A DNA stretch of 12,224 bases from an uncultured Clostridia bacterium (GCA_934663625.1 CAKUKP010000082.1:1-12224), one strand, 5' to 3'; shown: positions 1-6,229, numbered from the stretch's first letter. A program made the numbers and translations. The notes: generated by a model not told the origin, from the letters alone.

Positions 1-73
1 CGCCGTGTACCGGTCGGTACGCACGGTGGTGTGAGAGGTCGGCTCTTTATCTTAGGAGAGTCTCCTACTCGAT
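1..73 (+). mobile_element. 3' end of a group II intron (domains V and VI), truncated by window start
   Basis: The RNA folds as the last two domains of a self-splicing group II intron. Domain V: bases 1-7 (CGCCGTG) pair with 22-28, including the usual G-U pair 2/27; a 2-nt bulge (20-21) follows, then TACC 8-11 pairs with GGTA 16-19 around a 4-nt loop. Domain VI: GAG 33-35 pairs with CTC 68-70, AGG 36-38 with CCT 64-66, and GGCTCT 41-46 with AGAGTC 57-62. This leaves A67 bulged as the branch point. A67 is the seventh base from a 3' end at GAT (71-73), and the end matches the usual AY rule. The CGC triad at 1-3, in place of AGC, suggests class C; this is an inference. The reverse transcriptase and domains I-IV would lie to the left, outside the window. 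The exact 3' splice point may be off by a base. Confidence 0.75.
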
Positions 74-88
74 TGCCTATTTTGGATT

Positions 89-739
89 TCAGATTTTGGA
101 TTGGAAGCCGACCGCCTTGCCCAGAATGCGGATCGAATCGCAGTCATCCAGCGTGAACAGCATCGGCGCATATTTTGGATTTTCTGAAAGCAGCTGCACG
201 CCGTTTTTGATGTGGTACACGCGCTTCAGCGTGGCTTCATCATTCAGCACCACGGCGGCAATTTCGCCATCGTCCACATCATCCTGCGCGCGGATGAACA
301 CGATATCGCCATCCATGATGCGCGCGCCGATCATGCTGTCGCCGCGCACGCGCAGCGCAAAATCGCAGTGAATGCCTTCGCTGCAGGATACCACGTCTGC
401 GGTTTGATCGGCGTAAATCGGCGTGCCCGCCGCGATTTCGCCCAGCAGGGGAATGGATCGACGCTGCACCGGCAGAATGTCCGCCGCGTTTGTAATGCCG
501 ACGGAATAGCTGTAATCGGATTCATCCTCCCGCAGAAACGCCGCGCCGCTGTAGAGCGCCTGCACGGGGCAGTTCAGCGCATCGGCGATTTTTTTCAGCG
601 TGCCGCCCGTGGGGTTGCGCGTTTCACCGTTCAGCAGCTTATTCAGCGTGCCCTTCGGCACGCCCGATCGCACAGACAACATTTCCGTGGTTAAACCGTT
701 TTCGGTTTTCAATCTGGTGAGTATATCCCGCAGCTCCAT
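89..739 (-). CDS. CI/LexA-type phage repressor (XRE HTH + S24 peptidase)
   Basis: Lysogeny repressor of 216 residues. Residues about 5-62 form an XRE/Cro-type helix-turn-helix (TTEMLSVRSGVPKGTLNKLL is the core). Residues about 95-214 are a LexA/UmuD-like S24 serine peptidase. The catalytic pair is Ser135 (RGDSM) and Lys172 (ATLKRVY), and the predicted self-cleavage bond is Ala104-Gly105 (GEIAAGTPI). Family knowledge: RecA filaments stimulate cleavage, which frees the operators. The start at 739 was chosen because AGGGAGG lies about 8 bases upstream and the HTH begins at once; an upstream in-frame extension to 850 would run through the promoter and lacks domain character. The gene diverges from the structural operon, whose promoter carries two palindromes that this protein probably binds. 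A third copy spans its own codons 11-16. Its stop lies 15 bp from the intron end. Function is very likely; operator binding is inferred from position. Confidence 0.93.
   Translation of the reverse strand: MELRDILTRLKTENGLTTEMLSVRSGVPKGTLNKLLNGETRNPTGGTLKKIADALNCPVQALYSGAAFLREDESDYSYSVGITNAADILPVQRRSIPLLGEIAAGTPIYADQTADVVSCSEGIHCDFALRVRGDSMIGARIMDGDIVFIRAQDDVDDGEIAAVVLNDEATLKRVYHIKNGVQLLSENPKYAPMLFTLDDCDSIRILGKAVGFQSKI
694..707. promoter_or_regulatory. Third repressor operator, inside the repressor coding sequence
   Basis: AACCGTTTTCGGTT is the exact reverse complement of the operator at 881-894: a perfect inverted repeat AACCG / CGGTT around a 4-bp A/T spacer. On the coding strand it runs from the last base of codon 11 to the first base of codon 16 (Lys-Thr-Glu-Asn-Gly-Leu). 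It lies about 60 bp downstream of the predicted repressor transcription start, so bound repressor could block its own transcript. Seen: an identical 14-mer. Inferred: binding and autorepression. Confidence 0.7.
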
Positions 740-771
740 GCGTTTTGCCTCCCTATCGCTTCTATAAGGGT

Positions 772-800
772 AGTATATTCTATATGATTGCGAATTGCAA
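772..800 (-). promoter_or_regulatory. Repressor promoter (leftward)
   Basis: On the minus strand, TTGCAA (800-795) and TATACT (777-772) are separated by exactly 17 bp, a good sigma-A type promoter. The start point should fall near 765, giving a leader of about 26 nt with AGGGAGG before the repressor ATG at 739. A degenerate operator-like sequence lies just upstream of its -35 box (811-824). Confidence 0.75.
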
Positions 801-810
801 GCAGGAAAAT

Positions 811-824
811 AACCGAATTTGGGA
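811..824. promoter_or_regulatory. Degenerate operator-like site (weak)
   Basis: AACCGAATTTGGGA keeps one full AACCG half-site and matches 9 of 14 positions of the operator at 881-894. It lies 10 bp upstream of the leftward -35 box, where a bound repressor could touch RNA polymerase. This may be a low-affinity operator or chance. Confidence 0.3.
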
Positions 825-843
825 AATTTCTTTGGAAAAACGC

Positions 844-872
844 TTGACATTAACCGAAAACGGTGGTATATT
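844..872 (+). promoter_or_regulatory. Rightward promoter of the packaging/structural operon
   Basis: TTGACA (844-849), a 17-bp spacer, then TATATT (867-872): a near-consensus sigma-A promoter. The start point should be near 879. It is the only clear promoter seen upstream of the terminase genes. One operator fills the spacer and a second begins at the predicted start point, so repressor occupancy would exclude polymerase. Confidence 0.85.
852..865. promoter_or_regulatory. Repressor operator between -35 and -10
   Basis: AACCGAAAACGGTG differs from the perfect palindrome at 881-894 in its last base only. It fills most of the spacer of the rightward promoter. Its centre is 29 bp from the centre of the next copy. 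Confidence 0.75.
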
Positions 873-879
873 ATCCGCG

Positions 880-895
880 TAACCGAAAACGGTTA
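880..895. promoter_or_regulatory. Repressor operator over the rightward start point
   Basis: TAACCGAAAACGGTTA is a perfect inverted repeat: 6-bp arms TAACCG / CGGTTA around AAAA. It covers about +1 to +16 of the predicted structural operon transcript. With the copies at 852-865 and 694-707 it gives three sites for the adjacent HTH repressor. Confidence 0.78.
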
Positions 896-921
896 ATTCA
901 AATGCGAATGGGAGGCGTACC

Positions 922-1305
922 ATGGAAACGACGGAAAAGAAGCTTACGGCGCGGCAGCGGCGGTTTGTGGATTTGTATTTGCAGCTGGGTAACGCGTGCG
1001 AGGCGGCGGAACGGGCGGGCTTCAAGCGAAGCTACGCGGCGGGCGCGATGCGGCAGAGCGCCGTGAAGACGTATTTGAGCGAGCGGCTGGCGGAGGCGCG
1101 CAGGCAGGATGTGGCGACGGCGGATGAAATTCTGGCGTACCTGACCGGCGTGATGCGCGGGGAAACGGATGTGGAAAAATCGGCGTCGTCGCCGCGCATG
1201 AAGGCGGCGGAGCTGCTGGGCAAGCGGCTGGGAATCTTTCAGGAGGTAAGCGCGATTCTGCATAAGACGCCGGTGCTGGTGGACGACATTGCAGAAAGAA
1301 AATGA
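922..1305 (+). CDS. Terminase small subunit
   Basis: DNA-recognition subunit of the packaging motor, 127 residues, near the usual size of the Terminase_2 (XtmA-like) family. Residues about 8-60 match the family pattern: LTARQRRFV, then a Tyr-Leu and Asn-Ala segment (YLQLGNACEAAERAGF) that forms the N-terminal helix-turn-helix, then a Val-X-X-Tyr-Leu helix. Residues 90-110 (SPRMKAAELLGKRLG) match the later conserved helix used in oligomerisation. The ATG follows GGGAGG by 6 bases. It is the first gene of the rightward operon, about 43 nt from the predicted transcription start. The large subunit gene begins inside its last codons in another frame, so translation is probably coupled. Function is clear from family and context; the packaging site it recognises is not identified. 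Confidence 0.88.
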   Translation: METTEKKLTARQRRFVDLYLQLGNACEAAERAGFKRSYAAGAMRQSAVKTYLSERLAEARRQDVATADEILAYLTGVMRGETDVEKSASSPRMKAAELLGKRLGIFQEVSAILHKTPVLVDDIAERK

Positions 1306-2560
1306 TTGCGAGGCGCGCCTTTCCGCGCTGATCGCGCCGGTGTTTTACGAGGTGCACCGCGATATTCGCGCCCATGGGCATCGCGAATATATGCTGCGCG
1401 GCGGGCGCGGGTCGGGCAAATCCAGCTTTCTTTCGCTGGAGATTCTGTGGGGGATGCTGAAAACGCCGGGCGCGAACGCCATCGTATACCGCAAGGTGGC
1501 GGCGACGCTGCGCGAATCGGTGTACGAACAGATGCTGTGGGCGATCGAGCGGCTGGGCATCGGCGATTTTTTCGAAATGCGATTATCGCCGCTGGAGATC
1601 ATCTATCGCCCGACGGGGCAGCGGATTCTGTTCCGCGGCGCGGATGATCCGGGCAAATCGAAATCGATCAAGTGCGCGAAGGGCTGGTTCGGCTATCTGT
1701 GGTTCGAGGAAATTTCCGAATTTTCCGGCATGGCGGATGTGCGAACGATCAAGGCCAGCGTGCTGCGCGGCGGGGAGGGGATCACGCTGTATTCCTACAA
1801 TCCGCCGGAATCGGCTTCGAACTGGATCAACGCGGAGGCGATCGCGCCGCGGCCGGATCGAATGATCCACGAAAGCAGCTATCTGGATATGCCGCCGGAA
1901 TGGCTGGGGGAAAGCTTCATCGCGGAGGCGGAGGCGCTGCGGACGGCGAACGAGCGCGCGTATCGCCATCTGTATCTGGGGGAAATCACCGGCACGGGCG
2001 GCCAGGTGTTTGACAATCTTTCGCTGAGGGCGGTTGACGAAAATGAAATCGATTTTGACCGCCTGCTGAACGGCCTTGATTTCGGCTTTGCGGTGGATCC
2101 GGATGCGTTCATCCGGGTGTACTACGATGCGAAGCGGCGCAGGCTGTTCATCGCGGATGAATTCCGCGGCGTGCGCACGCCGGCGGAGCGCCTGGCCAAA
2201 GAGGTAGCATCGCGCGCGGGGCGGGACGCGGTGCGCTGCGACAGCGCCGATCCGCGCATGATTTCCATGCTGCGCGAGGGCGGCGTAAATGCGGTTGCGG
2301 TGAAGAAGGGGGCGGGCAGCGTGCGCGCGGGCATTCGATTTATGCAGGATCTTGCGGAGATCATCATCGATCCGGCGCGCTGTCCCGCCGCGGCGCGGGA
2401 ATTTTCCGGCTACGAATACGCCCGCGATGGAAGCGGCGGCTTCTGTGCCGATTATCCGGATCGGGATAACCACATGATCGATGCGGCGCGCTACGCGCTG
2501 GAGGAAGTGATTTCCAGAAGGAGCGCGGCGACGGTGAACCGAGAAAAACTGGGCTTTTAG
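1289..2560 (+). CDS. Terminase large subunit (ATPase/nuclease)
   Basis: ATP-driven DNA translocase and headful or cos nuclease, 423 residues, PBSX/SPP1-like family length. The N-terminal ATPase has Walker A GGRGSGKSS (38-46), Walker B YLWFEE (136-141) with Glu140/141 as the catalytic acid, and the coupling motif SYNPP (169-173). The C-terminal RNase H-like nuclease has candidate metal-binding acids Asp264 (GLDFGF), Asp318 (RCDSAD) and Asp398 (HMIDAARYA). The predicted start is TTG at 1289, overlapping the small subunit by 17 bp with only a weak GGTGG upstream, so reinitiation from that gene is likely. The portal gene follows after 9 bp. All expected catalytic motifs are intact. Confidence 0.94.
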   Translation: MQKENDCEARLSALIAPVFYEVHRDIRAHGHREYMLRGGRGSGKSSFLSLEILWGMLKTPGANAIVYRKVAATLRESVYEQMLWAIERLGIGDFFEMRLSPLEIIYRPTGQRILFRGADDPGKSKSIKCAKGWFGYLWFEEISEFSGMADVRTIKASVLRGGEGITLYSYNPPESASNWINAEAIAPRPDRMIHESSYLDMPPEWLGESFIAEAEALRTANERAYRHLYLGEITGTGGQVFDNLSLRAVDENEIDFDRLLNGLDFGFAVDPDAFIRVYYDAKRRRLFIADEFRGVRTPAERLAKEVASRAGRDAVRCDSADPRMISMLREGGVNAVAVKKGAGSVRAGIRFMQDLAEIIIDPARCPAAAREFSGYEYARDGSGGFCADYPDRDNHMIDAARYALEEVISRRSAATVNREKLGF

Positions 2561-2569
2561 GAGAAATGC

Positions 2570-3829
2570 ATGATTATCAGACCGAAGAAGAATTTTGATC
2601 CCTACGCGCCGGATGAAGCGATGATCGAGGGCTGCATCCGCGAGCACGCTGCGGGGATCGGGCGGCTTTCGCGGCTGCGCGCCTATTATGATGGGCGGCA
2701 CGCGATCGAGGATCGCCATCGCGGCGCGGGATTGCCGAACATGCGCATGGCGCACGGCTTTCCGCGCTACATATCCACGATGGCGGCGGGCTATTTGATC
2801 GGCGCGCCGGTGCGCTACAGCTGCGATAATCAGCCGGAAGCGCTCGAATTCATCCTGAACGAATATCGGCGCATTGCCATCGATTCGCTGGATGCGGAAC
2901 TGGCGCGCGATGCATCGGTGTACGGCAAGGGCGTGGAGCTTCTGTACGCCGATGGCGAAGCCAGACCCTGCGCCGCGGCGCTGGATCCGCGGGATGCGTT
3001 CGTGGTATACGACGACAGCGTGGAATGCGCGCCGGTCATGGGCGTATACGTAACGCCCAGAAGGGATGCGGCGGGCAAGATCAGCGGATTTTGCGCGCGC
3101 GTCTACACCGATTCGGCGTGCACGGCGTACCGGATCGAATCGCTGCAAAATCCGAAGATCGAACGGGCGGATTCGGCTGCGCTGCATTATTTCGGGCGCG
3201 TGCCGATGATCGAATACTGGAACGATGAGGACGAGCGCGGCGATTTCGAAAACGTGCTTTCGTTGATCGACGCTTACGATCTTTTGCAATCCGATCGGAT
3301 GAACGATAAGCAGCAGTTCGTGGATGCGCTGCTGGTGCTGTACGGCTGCACGCTGGAAACGGATGATCGCGGGCGCAGTCCCGGCCAGCAGCTGCGTGAG
3401 GACAAGGCGCTTTGCATGCCGGATTCGGATGCGCGCGTGGAATGGCTGTGCAAGCAGATGAGCGAGGCGGATACCGAGGTGCTCCGACGTGCCATCTGCG
3501 AGGACATTCACAAGATGAGCATGGTGCCCGATCTGACGGATCAGCAGTTCGCGGGCAATTCCAGCGGCGTGGCGATGCGCTATAAGCTGCTGGGGCTGGA
3601 ACAGCTGACCAAGATCAAAGAACGCTGGTTTCGCGAAGCGCTGCGGATGCGCCTTGCCGCATTTGCCGATTTCATAGCGTGCCGCGGCGGCGAGCTTCTG
3701 CACACGGATGATGTGCGGATGGAGTTTACCCGTTCCCTGCCCGTAAACGAATTGGAAAACGCGCAGACACTTTCGTATCTGAATGGAATTCTGCCGCAGG
3801 AGGAGCTTGCACGGCGGGCGATGCAGTAA
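2570..3829 (+). CDS. Portal protein (SPP1 gp6-like)
   Basis: Dodecameric ring at the head vertex, through which DNA enters and leaves. It has 419 residues, somewhat shorter than SPP1 gp6. Family signatures: a Tyr-Tyr-Asp-Gly-(Arg/Lys)-His segment at 39-44 (YYDGRHAI), then PNMRMAHGFPRYI (56-68) and the GYLIGAPVRY helix/wing (74-83). Near residues 318-350 lie the DLTDQQF and SSGVAMRYKLLGLEQL segments, typical of the tunnel and stem region. The ATG is preceded by AGGAGA. It lies directly after the large terminase, its docking partner. The next gene is the scaffold; the minor head protein usually found after an SPP1-type portal is absent. Confidence 0.9.
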   Translation: MIIRPKKNFDPYAPDEAMIEGCIREHAAGIGRLSRLRAYYDGRHAIEDRHRGAGLPNMRMAHGFPRYISTMAAGYLIGAPVRYSCDNQPEALEFILNEYRRIAIDSLDAELARDASVYGKGVELLYADGEARPCAAALDPRDAFVVYDDSVECAPVMGVYVTPRRDAAGKISGFCARVYTDSACTAYRIESLQNPKIERADSAALHYFGRVPMIEYWNDEDERGDFENVLSLIDAYDLLQSDRMNDKQQFVDALLVLYGCTLETDDRGRSPGQQLREDKALCMPDSDARVEWLCKQMSEADTEVLRRAICEDIHKMSMVPDLTDQQFAGNSSGVAMRYKLLGLEQLTKIKERWFREALRMRLAAFADFIACRGGELLHTDDVRMEFTRSLPVNELENAQTLSYLNGILPQEELARRAMQ

Positions 3830-3832
3830 AGC

Positions 3833-3861
3833 GTGAAGCGGATTTTTTCTGATCCGTTCAC
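3833..3861 (+). other. Stem-loop 1 in the portal-scaffold gap
   Basis: GTGAA-G-CGGAT (3833-3843) pairs with ATCCGTTCAC (3852-3861): 10 base pairs with one bulged G and an 8-nt U-rich loop. There is no U-run after the stem, so it is not a standard intrinsic terminator on the plus strand. Possible roles are mRNA processing or expression tuning between portal and the abundant scaffold and capsid genes. Role unknown. Confidence 0.5.
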
Positions 3862-3867
3862 ATAGTA

Positions 3868-3889
3868 CGCGCCGGATGTGTACGGCGCG
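3868..3889 (+). other. Stem-loop 2 just before the scaffold ribosome binding site
   Basis: CGCGCCG (3868-3874) and CGGCGCG (3883-3889) form a perfect 7-bp GC stem with an 8-nt loop. It is 7 nt downstream of stem-loop 1 and ends 8 nt before AGGAGG (3898-3903). What follows is an A-run, not a T-run, so it is unlikely to terminate rightward transcription. Confidence 0.5.
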
Positions 3890-3909
3890 GGCAAAAAAGG
3901 AGGATATTG

Positions 3910-4455
3910 ATGGAAGAGCACATGAATTCCGAAAACAGGGCGGCGGAGAGCGCCGCAAGGCCGGAGCAGGGCTTTGATGAACTGCTTCGGAACCGCGATT
4001 TTCAGGCGGAGTTCGATCGTCGGATATCGCGGGCGCTGGAAACTGCGCGCGGCAAGTGGGCGCAGGATGCACAGCAACAGGTACAGCGGGCGCGGGACGA
4101 GGAACGCAGGCTTGCGCAGATGAGCGCCGAGGATCGCCTTGCGCACGAATTCGAACAGAGGAGCCGCAGTTTGGATGAGCGGGAGGCCGCCCTGCGCCGC
4201 AGCGAAATGCGCTGGCAGGCCGCCGAAGCGCTGCGCAGCCGCGATCTGCCGCCGGAGCTGGCGGATGTGATCGATACCGGTTCCGATGAAGCCATGCAGG
4301 CGAGCATCGATTCCGCCGAGCGCGCGTTTCGCGCGGCGGTGAAGCGGGGCATTGAAGCGCGGATGCGCGGCGGTGCGCCGCAGGCCGCGAATCGAACCGC
4401 CGCCGCGGATATGACGGACGAGGAATATTACCGAACGCTGGCTCCGAAAATCTGA
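3910..4455 (+). CDS. Capsid scaffolding protein (DUF4355-like)
   Basis: Internal scaffold that directs coat assembly and then leaves the shell; 181 residues, very charged and helical. Residues about 50-108 are rich in Arg, Glu, Gln and Ala and probably form a coiled coil. Residues 167-181 (DMTDEEYYRTLAPKI) are the conserved C-terminal tail seen in DUF4355/GP20-type scaffolds and probably bind coat subunits. ATG 3910 was chosen over TTG 3907 because AGGAGG at 3898-3903 gives a 6-nt spacing. It is followed after 33 bp by the capsid gene. No prohead protease is present, which agrees with a P22-type coat and separate scaffold. Identity rests on position, length, composition and the C-terminal motif. 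Confidence 0.82.
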   Translation: MEEHMNSENRAAESAARPEQGFDELLRNRDFQAEFDRRISRALETARGKWAQDAQQQVQRARDEERRLAQMSAEDRLAHEFEQRSRSLDEREAALRRSEMRWQAAEALRSRDLPPELADVIDTGSDEAMQASIDSAERAFRAAVKRGIEARMRGGAPQAANRTAAADMTDEEYYRTLAPKI

Positions 4456-4488
4456 TGAAGCAAAAATCAAACAATCGGAGGTAATGAA

Positions 4489-5622
4489 ATGGGCAATACT
4501 TTTGTAACCCTCAAGGAAATTGCGCGGCAGGCGCTGCCGCAGCTGATGGATAATCTGGTTTTCCCGCAGCTTTGCTACCGTGATTTCGGCGCGGACTGCC
4601 ACGATCTGGGCGACACCGTACAGGTTCGCAGACCCGCCGTGTTTTCCGCGGATGAATTCAACCAGGAAACCGGCGTGAATTATCGGGATATCTGCGAGGA
4701 CGGCGTGGATGTGACGCTGGATCACATCGCTACCGTGGACGCGCGCGCGACCGCCATCGAAACCGCTACCGGCATCGATGATCTGAACCGCGTGTTCATT
4801 CAGCCCGCCGCCGCGGCGCTGGCGGAAAAGATCAATGCGGACGGCCTGAAGCTGTATCGCGATGTTCCCTACTACACCGGTACGCCCGGCACCACGCCCG
4901 GATCGCTTGCCGATCTGGCGAACGCGCGCCGCGCGCTGAACGTAAACCGCGCGCCCGCCTACGGGCGCGCCGCCGTATGGGATCCCGAAGCGGACGCGGC
5001 GCTGACCCAGCTTTCCGCGCTGATCAACGCCGAAAAGAGCGGATCGACCGAGGCGCTGCGCGAGGGCGCGATTGGCCGCGTATACGGCATGGATAATTAC
5101 ATGTCGCAGGGCGTGTGCGTGCACAACGTGGGCACCGCGATTTCGGCGGGCGCGACGCTCGCCGTGGACGGCGCGGCGGCTGCGGGCGACGCATACGTGC
5201 ATATCGACGGCGGCACCGGCGCGCAGACGCTGGAGGCGGGCGATATCATCATCGTGGACGGCGAAAAATATGCCGTTGCGAAGAAATGTACCTTTGCTTC
5301 CGGCGAGGGCGACGTATACGTGTACGGCGGCGTGCGCAGAGCCATCGCGGACAACGCGGCGGTGACTTATGTGGGCGGCGCGAGCGCGACGAAGTACACC
5401 TGCAATCTGGCGTTCCATCCGATGGCGTTCGCCTATGTTTCCCGCCCGCTGATCAATCCGGACGGACAGGGCGTGGCGAGCTACGTAACCAGCTTCAACG
5501 GCATTTCCCTGCGCGTGACCAAGGGCTACGATCAGCAGTACAAGCGCAGCATCTATTCGATGGATGTGCTGTACGGCTTCAAGACGATCTATCCCGAACT
5601 GGCCGTGCGCGTGCTGGGCTGA
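4489..5622 (+). CDS. Major capsid protein, P22 coat-like
   Basis: Shell-forming HK97-fold protein of 377 residues. Several segments resemble the P22 coat protein 5-like family in clostridial phages: the N-terminal arm with ALPQLMDNLVFPQLCYRDF (15-33), GDTVQVRRPA (41-50), and the spine-helix region DLNRVFIQPAAAALAEKI (98-115). Residues about 212-302 are a Gly/Asp-rich beta stretch (GDIIIVDGEKYAV) that matches the place of the inserted I-domain. The C-terminal part (YKRSIYSMDVLYGFKTIYPE) resumes the core. A strong GGAGG precedes the ATG. It follows the scaffold gene and ends in a TGATG overlap with the connector gene. There is no N-terminal delta domain, consistent with the separate scaffold. 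Confidence 0.88.
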   Translation: MGNTFVTLKEIARQALPQLMDNLVFPQLCYRDFGADCHDLGDTVQVRRPAVFSADEFNQETGVNYRDICEDGVDVTLDHIATVDARATAIETATGIDDLNRVFIQPAAAALAEKINADGLKLYRDVPYYTGTPGTTPGSLADLANARRALNVNRAPAYGRAAVWDPEADAALTQLSALINAEKSGSTEALREGAIGRVYGMDNYMSQGVCVHNVGTAISAGATLAVDGAAAAGDAYVHIDGGTGAQTLEAGDIIIVDGEKYAVAKKCTFASGEGDVYVYGGVRRAIADNAAVTYVGGASATKYTCNLAFHPMAFAYVSRPLINPDGQGVASYVTSFNGISLRVTKGYDQQYKRSIYSMDVLYGFKTIYPELAVRVLG

Positions 5623-5912
5623 TGATCGCGGAGCTGAAGCGGCGCATACCCGATGCGGTGAATCAGGAAGCGCTGCTTGATGATCTGCTCACCGCCGCGG
5701 GCGGCATGATCTGCGCCTATACCGGCCGCGGATCGGTGCCCGATGCGCTTGCGCATTTGCAGGTGGAAATCGCCGCCATGCAGTACAACCGCATGGGCAT
5801 GGAGGGCGAAACGGCGCACGCCGAGGGCAGCGTGAGCCGAAGCTGCGAAAGCCTGCCCGAATGGGTGCGCGCGCAGCTGAACCCGTGGCGGCTGGCGAGG
5901 ACGGTGGGCTGA
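5622..5912 (+). CDS. Head-tail connector protein (gp6/gp15-like adaptor)
   Basis: Ring protein that docks under the portal after packaging; 96 residues. The start is the ATG of the TGATG overlap with the capsid stop (5620-5624), so translation is probably coupled. The sequence is mostly helical: MIAELKRRIPDA, then LLDDLLTAAGGMICAYTGR, then ALAHLQVEIAAMQYNRMGMEGE, then a segment rich in Ser/Glu ending SLPEWVRAQLNPWR. This order is typical of phage gp6-like connectors of clostridial siphophages. The following gene begins in another TGATG overlap. Function is from family pattern and location. Confidence 0.82.
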   Translation: MIAELKRRIPDAVNQEALLDDLLTAAGGMICAYTGRGSVPDALAHLQVEIAAMQYNRMGMEGETAHAEGSVSRSCESLPEWVRAQLNPWRLARTVG

Positions 5913-6229
5913 TGCGGCTGCTGGAAAGAACGCTTCAGATGATTTCGATCCATGCGCGCACGCATACCGAAGGCGCGATGGGCGGACGGGCGCGCGTTCT
6001 GGAATCCGAGGGCGTTTCCGTCCGCGCGAGCATCCTGCCGGACGGCGGCGGCGCGGAAACCGGCGCGCGCGGCGATGTGCATACGGATCGCGTTCGTCTG
6101 CTGGTGAGTCGGGATACGCGCGTGACCGCGGGCGATGGCGTATCGATGAACGATACGATGTACATCGTGCGGGCGATCAACCGCTGGCGTGCGCATCTGG
6201 AACTGATATGCGAAGCGCGGAAGGGTTGA
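5912..6229 (+). CDS. Putative head closure / head-tail joining protein
   Basis: Small protein of 105 residues, probably the stopper that closes the portal channel and offers a site for the tail. It starts at the ATG of a TGATG overlap with the connector gene. After an N-terminal helix it is mostly beta: RARVLESEGVSVRASILPDG, then DRVRLLVSRDTRVTAGDGVSM, then TMYIVRAINRWRAHLELICE. The last stretch, a beta strand with 'Y-I-V-R-A-I' followed by an aromatic and a 'hydrophobic-x-hydrophobic' end, is common in head-closure barrels. There is no diagnostic catalytic motif. Assignment rests mainly on gene order between connector and gp10-like protein. Confidence 0.65.
   Translation: MRLLERTLQMISIHARTHTEGAMGGRARVLESEGVSVRASILPDGGGAETGARGDVHTDRVRLLVSRDTRVTAGDGVSMNDTMYIVRAINRWRAHLELICEARKG

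Noticed and set aside
53..67. Free-standing palindrome TAGGAGAGTCTCCTA as an operator or attachment site
   Set aside because: It is better explained as the 3' half of intron domain VI, where the same bases form the paired stem with the bulged branch A67.
740..850. N-terminal extension of the repressor to 850
   Set aside because: It would cross the leftward promoter (772-800), while ATG 739 has AGGGAGG and begins exactly before the helix-turn-helix.
3868..3889. Rho-independent terminator after the portal gene
   Set aside because: The GC stem is followed by GGCAAAAAAGG on the plus strand and no T-run on either strand; recorded as a stem-loop only.
1583..4474. Open reading frame of 963 codons on the minus strand
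   Set aside because: It lies antisense to terminase, portal and scaffold, has an Arg/His/Ala-rich composition without domain motifs and no good ribosome binding site. Long antisense frames are expected in GC-rich genes with this codon bias.
5072..5365. Plus-strand 97-codon frame inside the capsid gene
   Set aside because: Alternative frame of a well-supported gene; Arg-rich and without ribosome binding site.
3580..5418. Open reading frame of 612 codons on the minus strand
   Set aside because: Antisense to portal, scaffold and capsid genes; low-complexity His/Arg/Ala content and no family signature.
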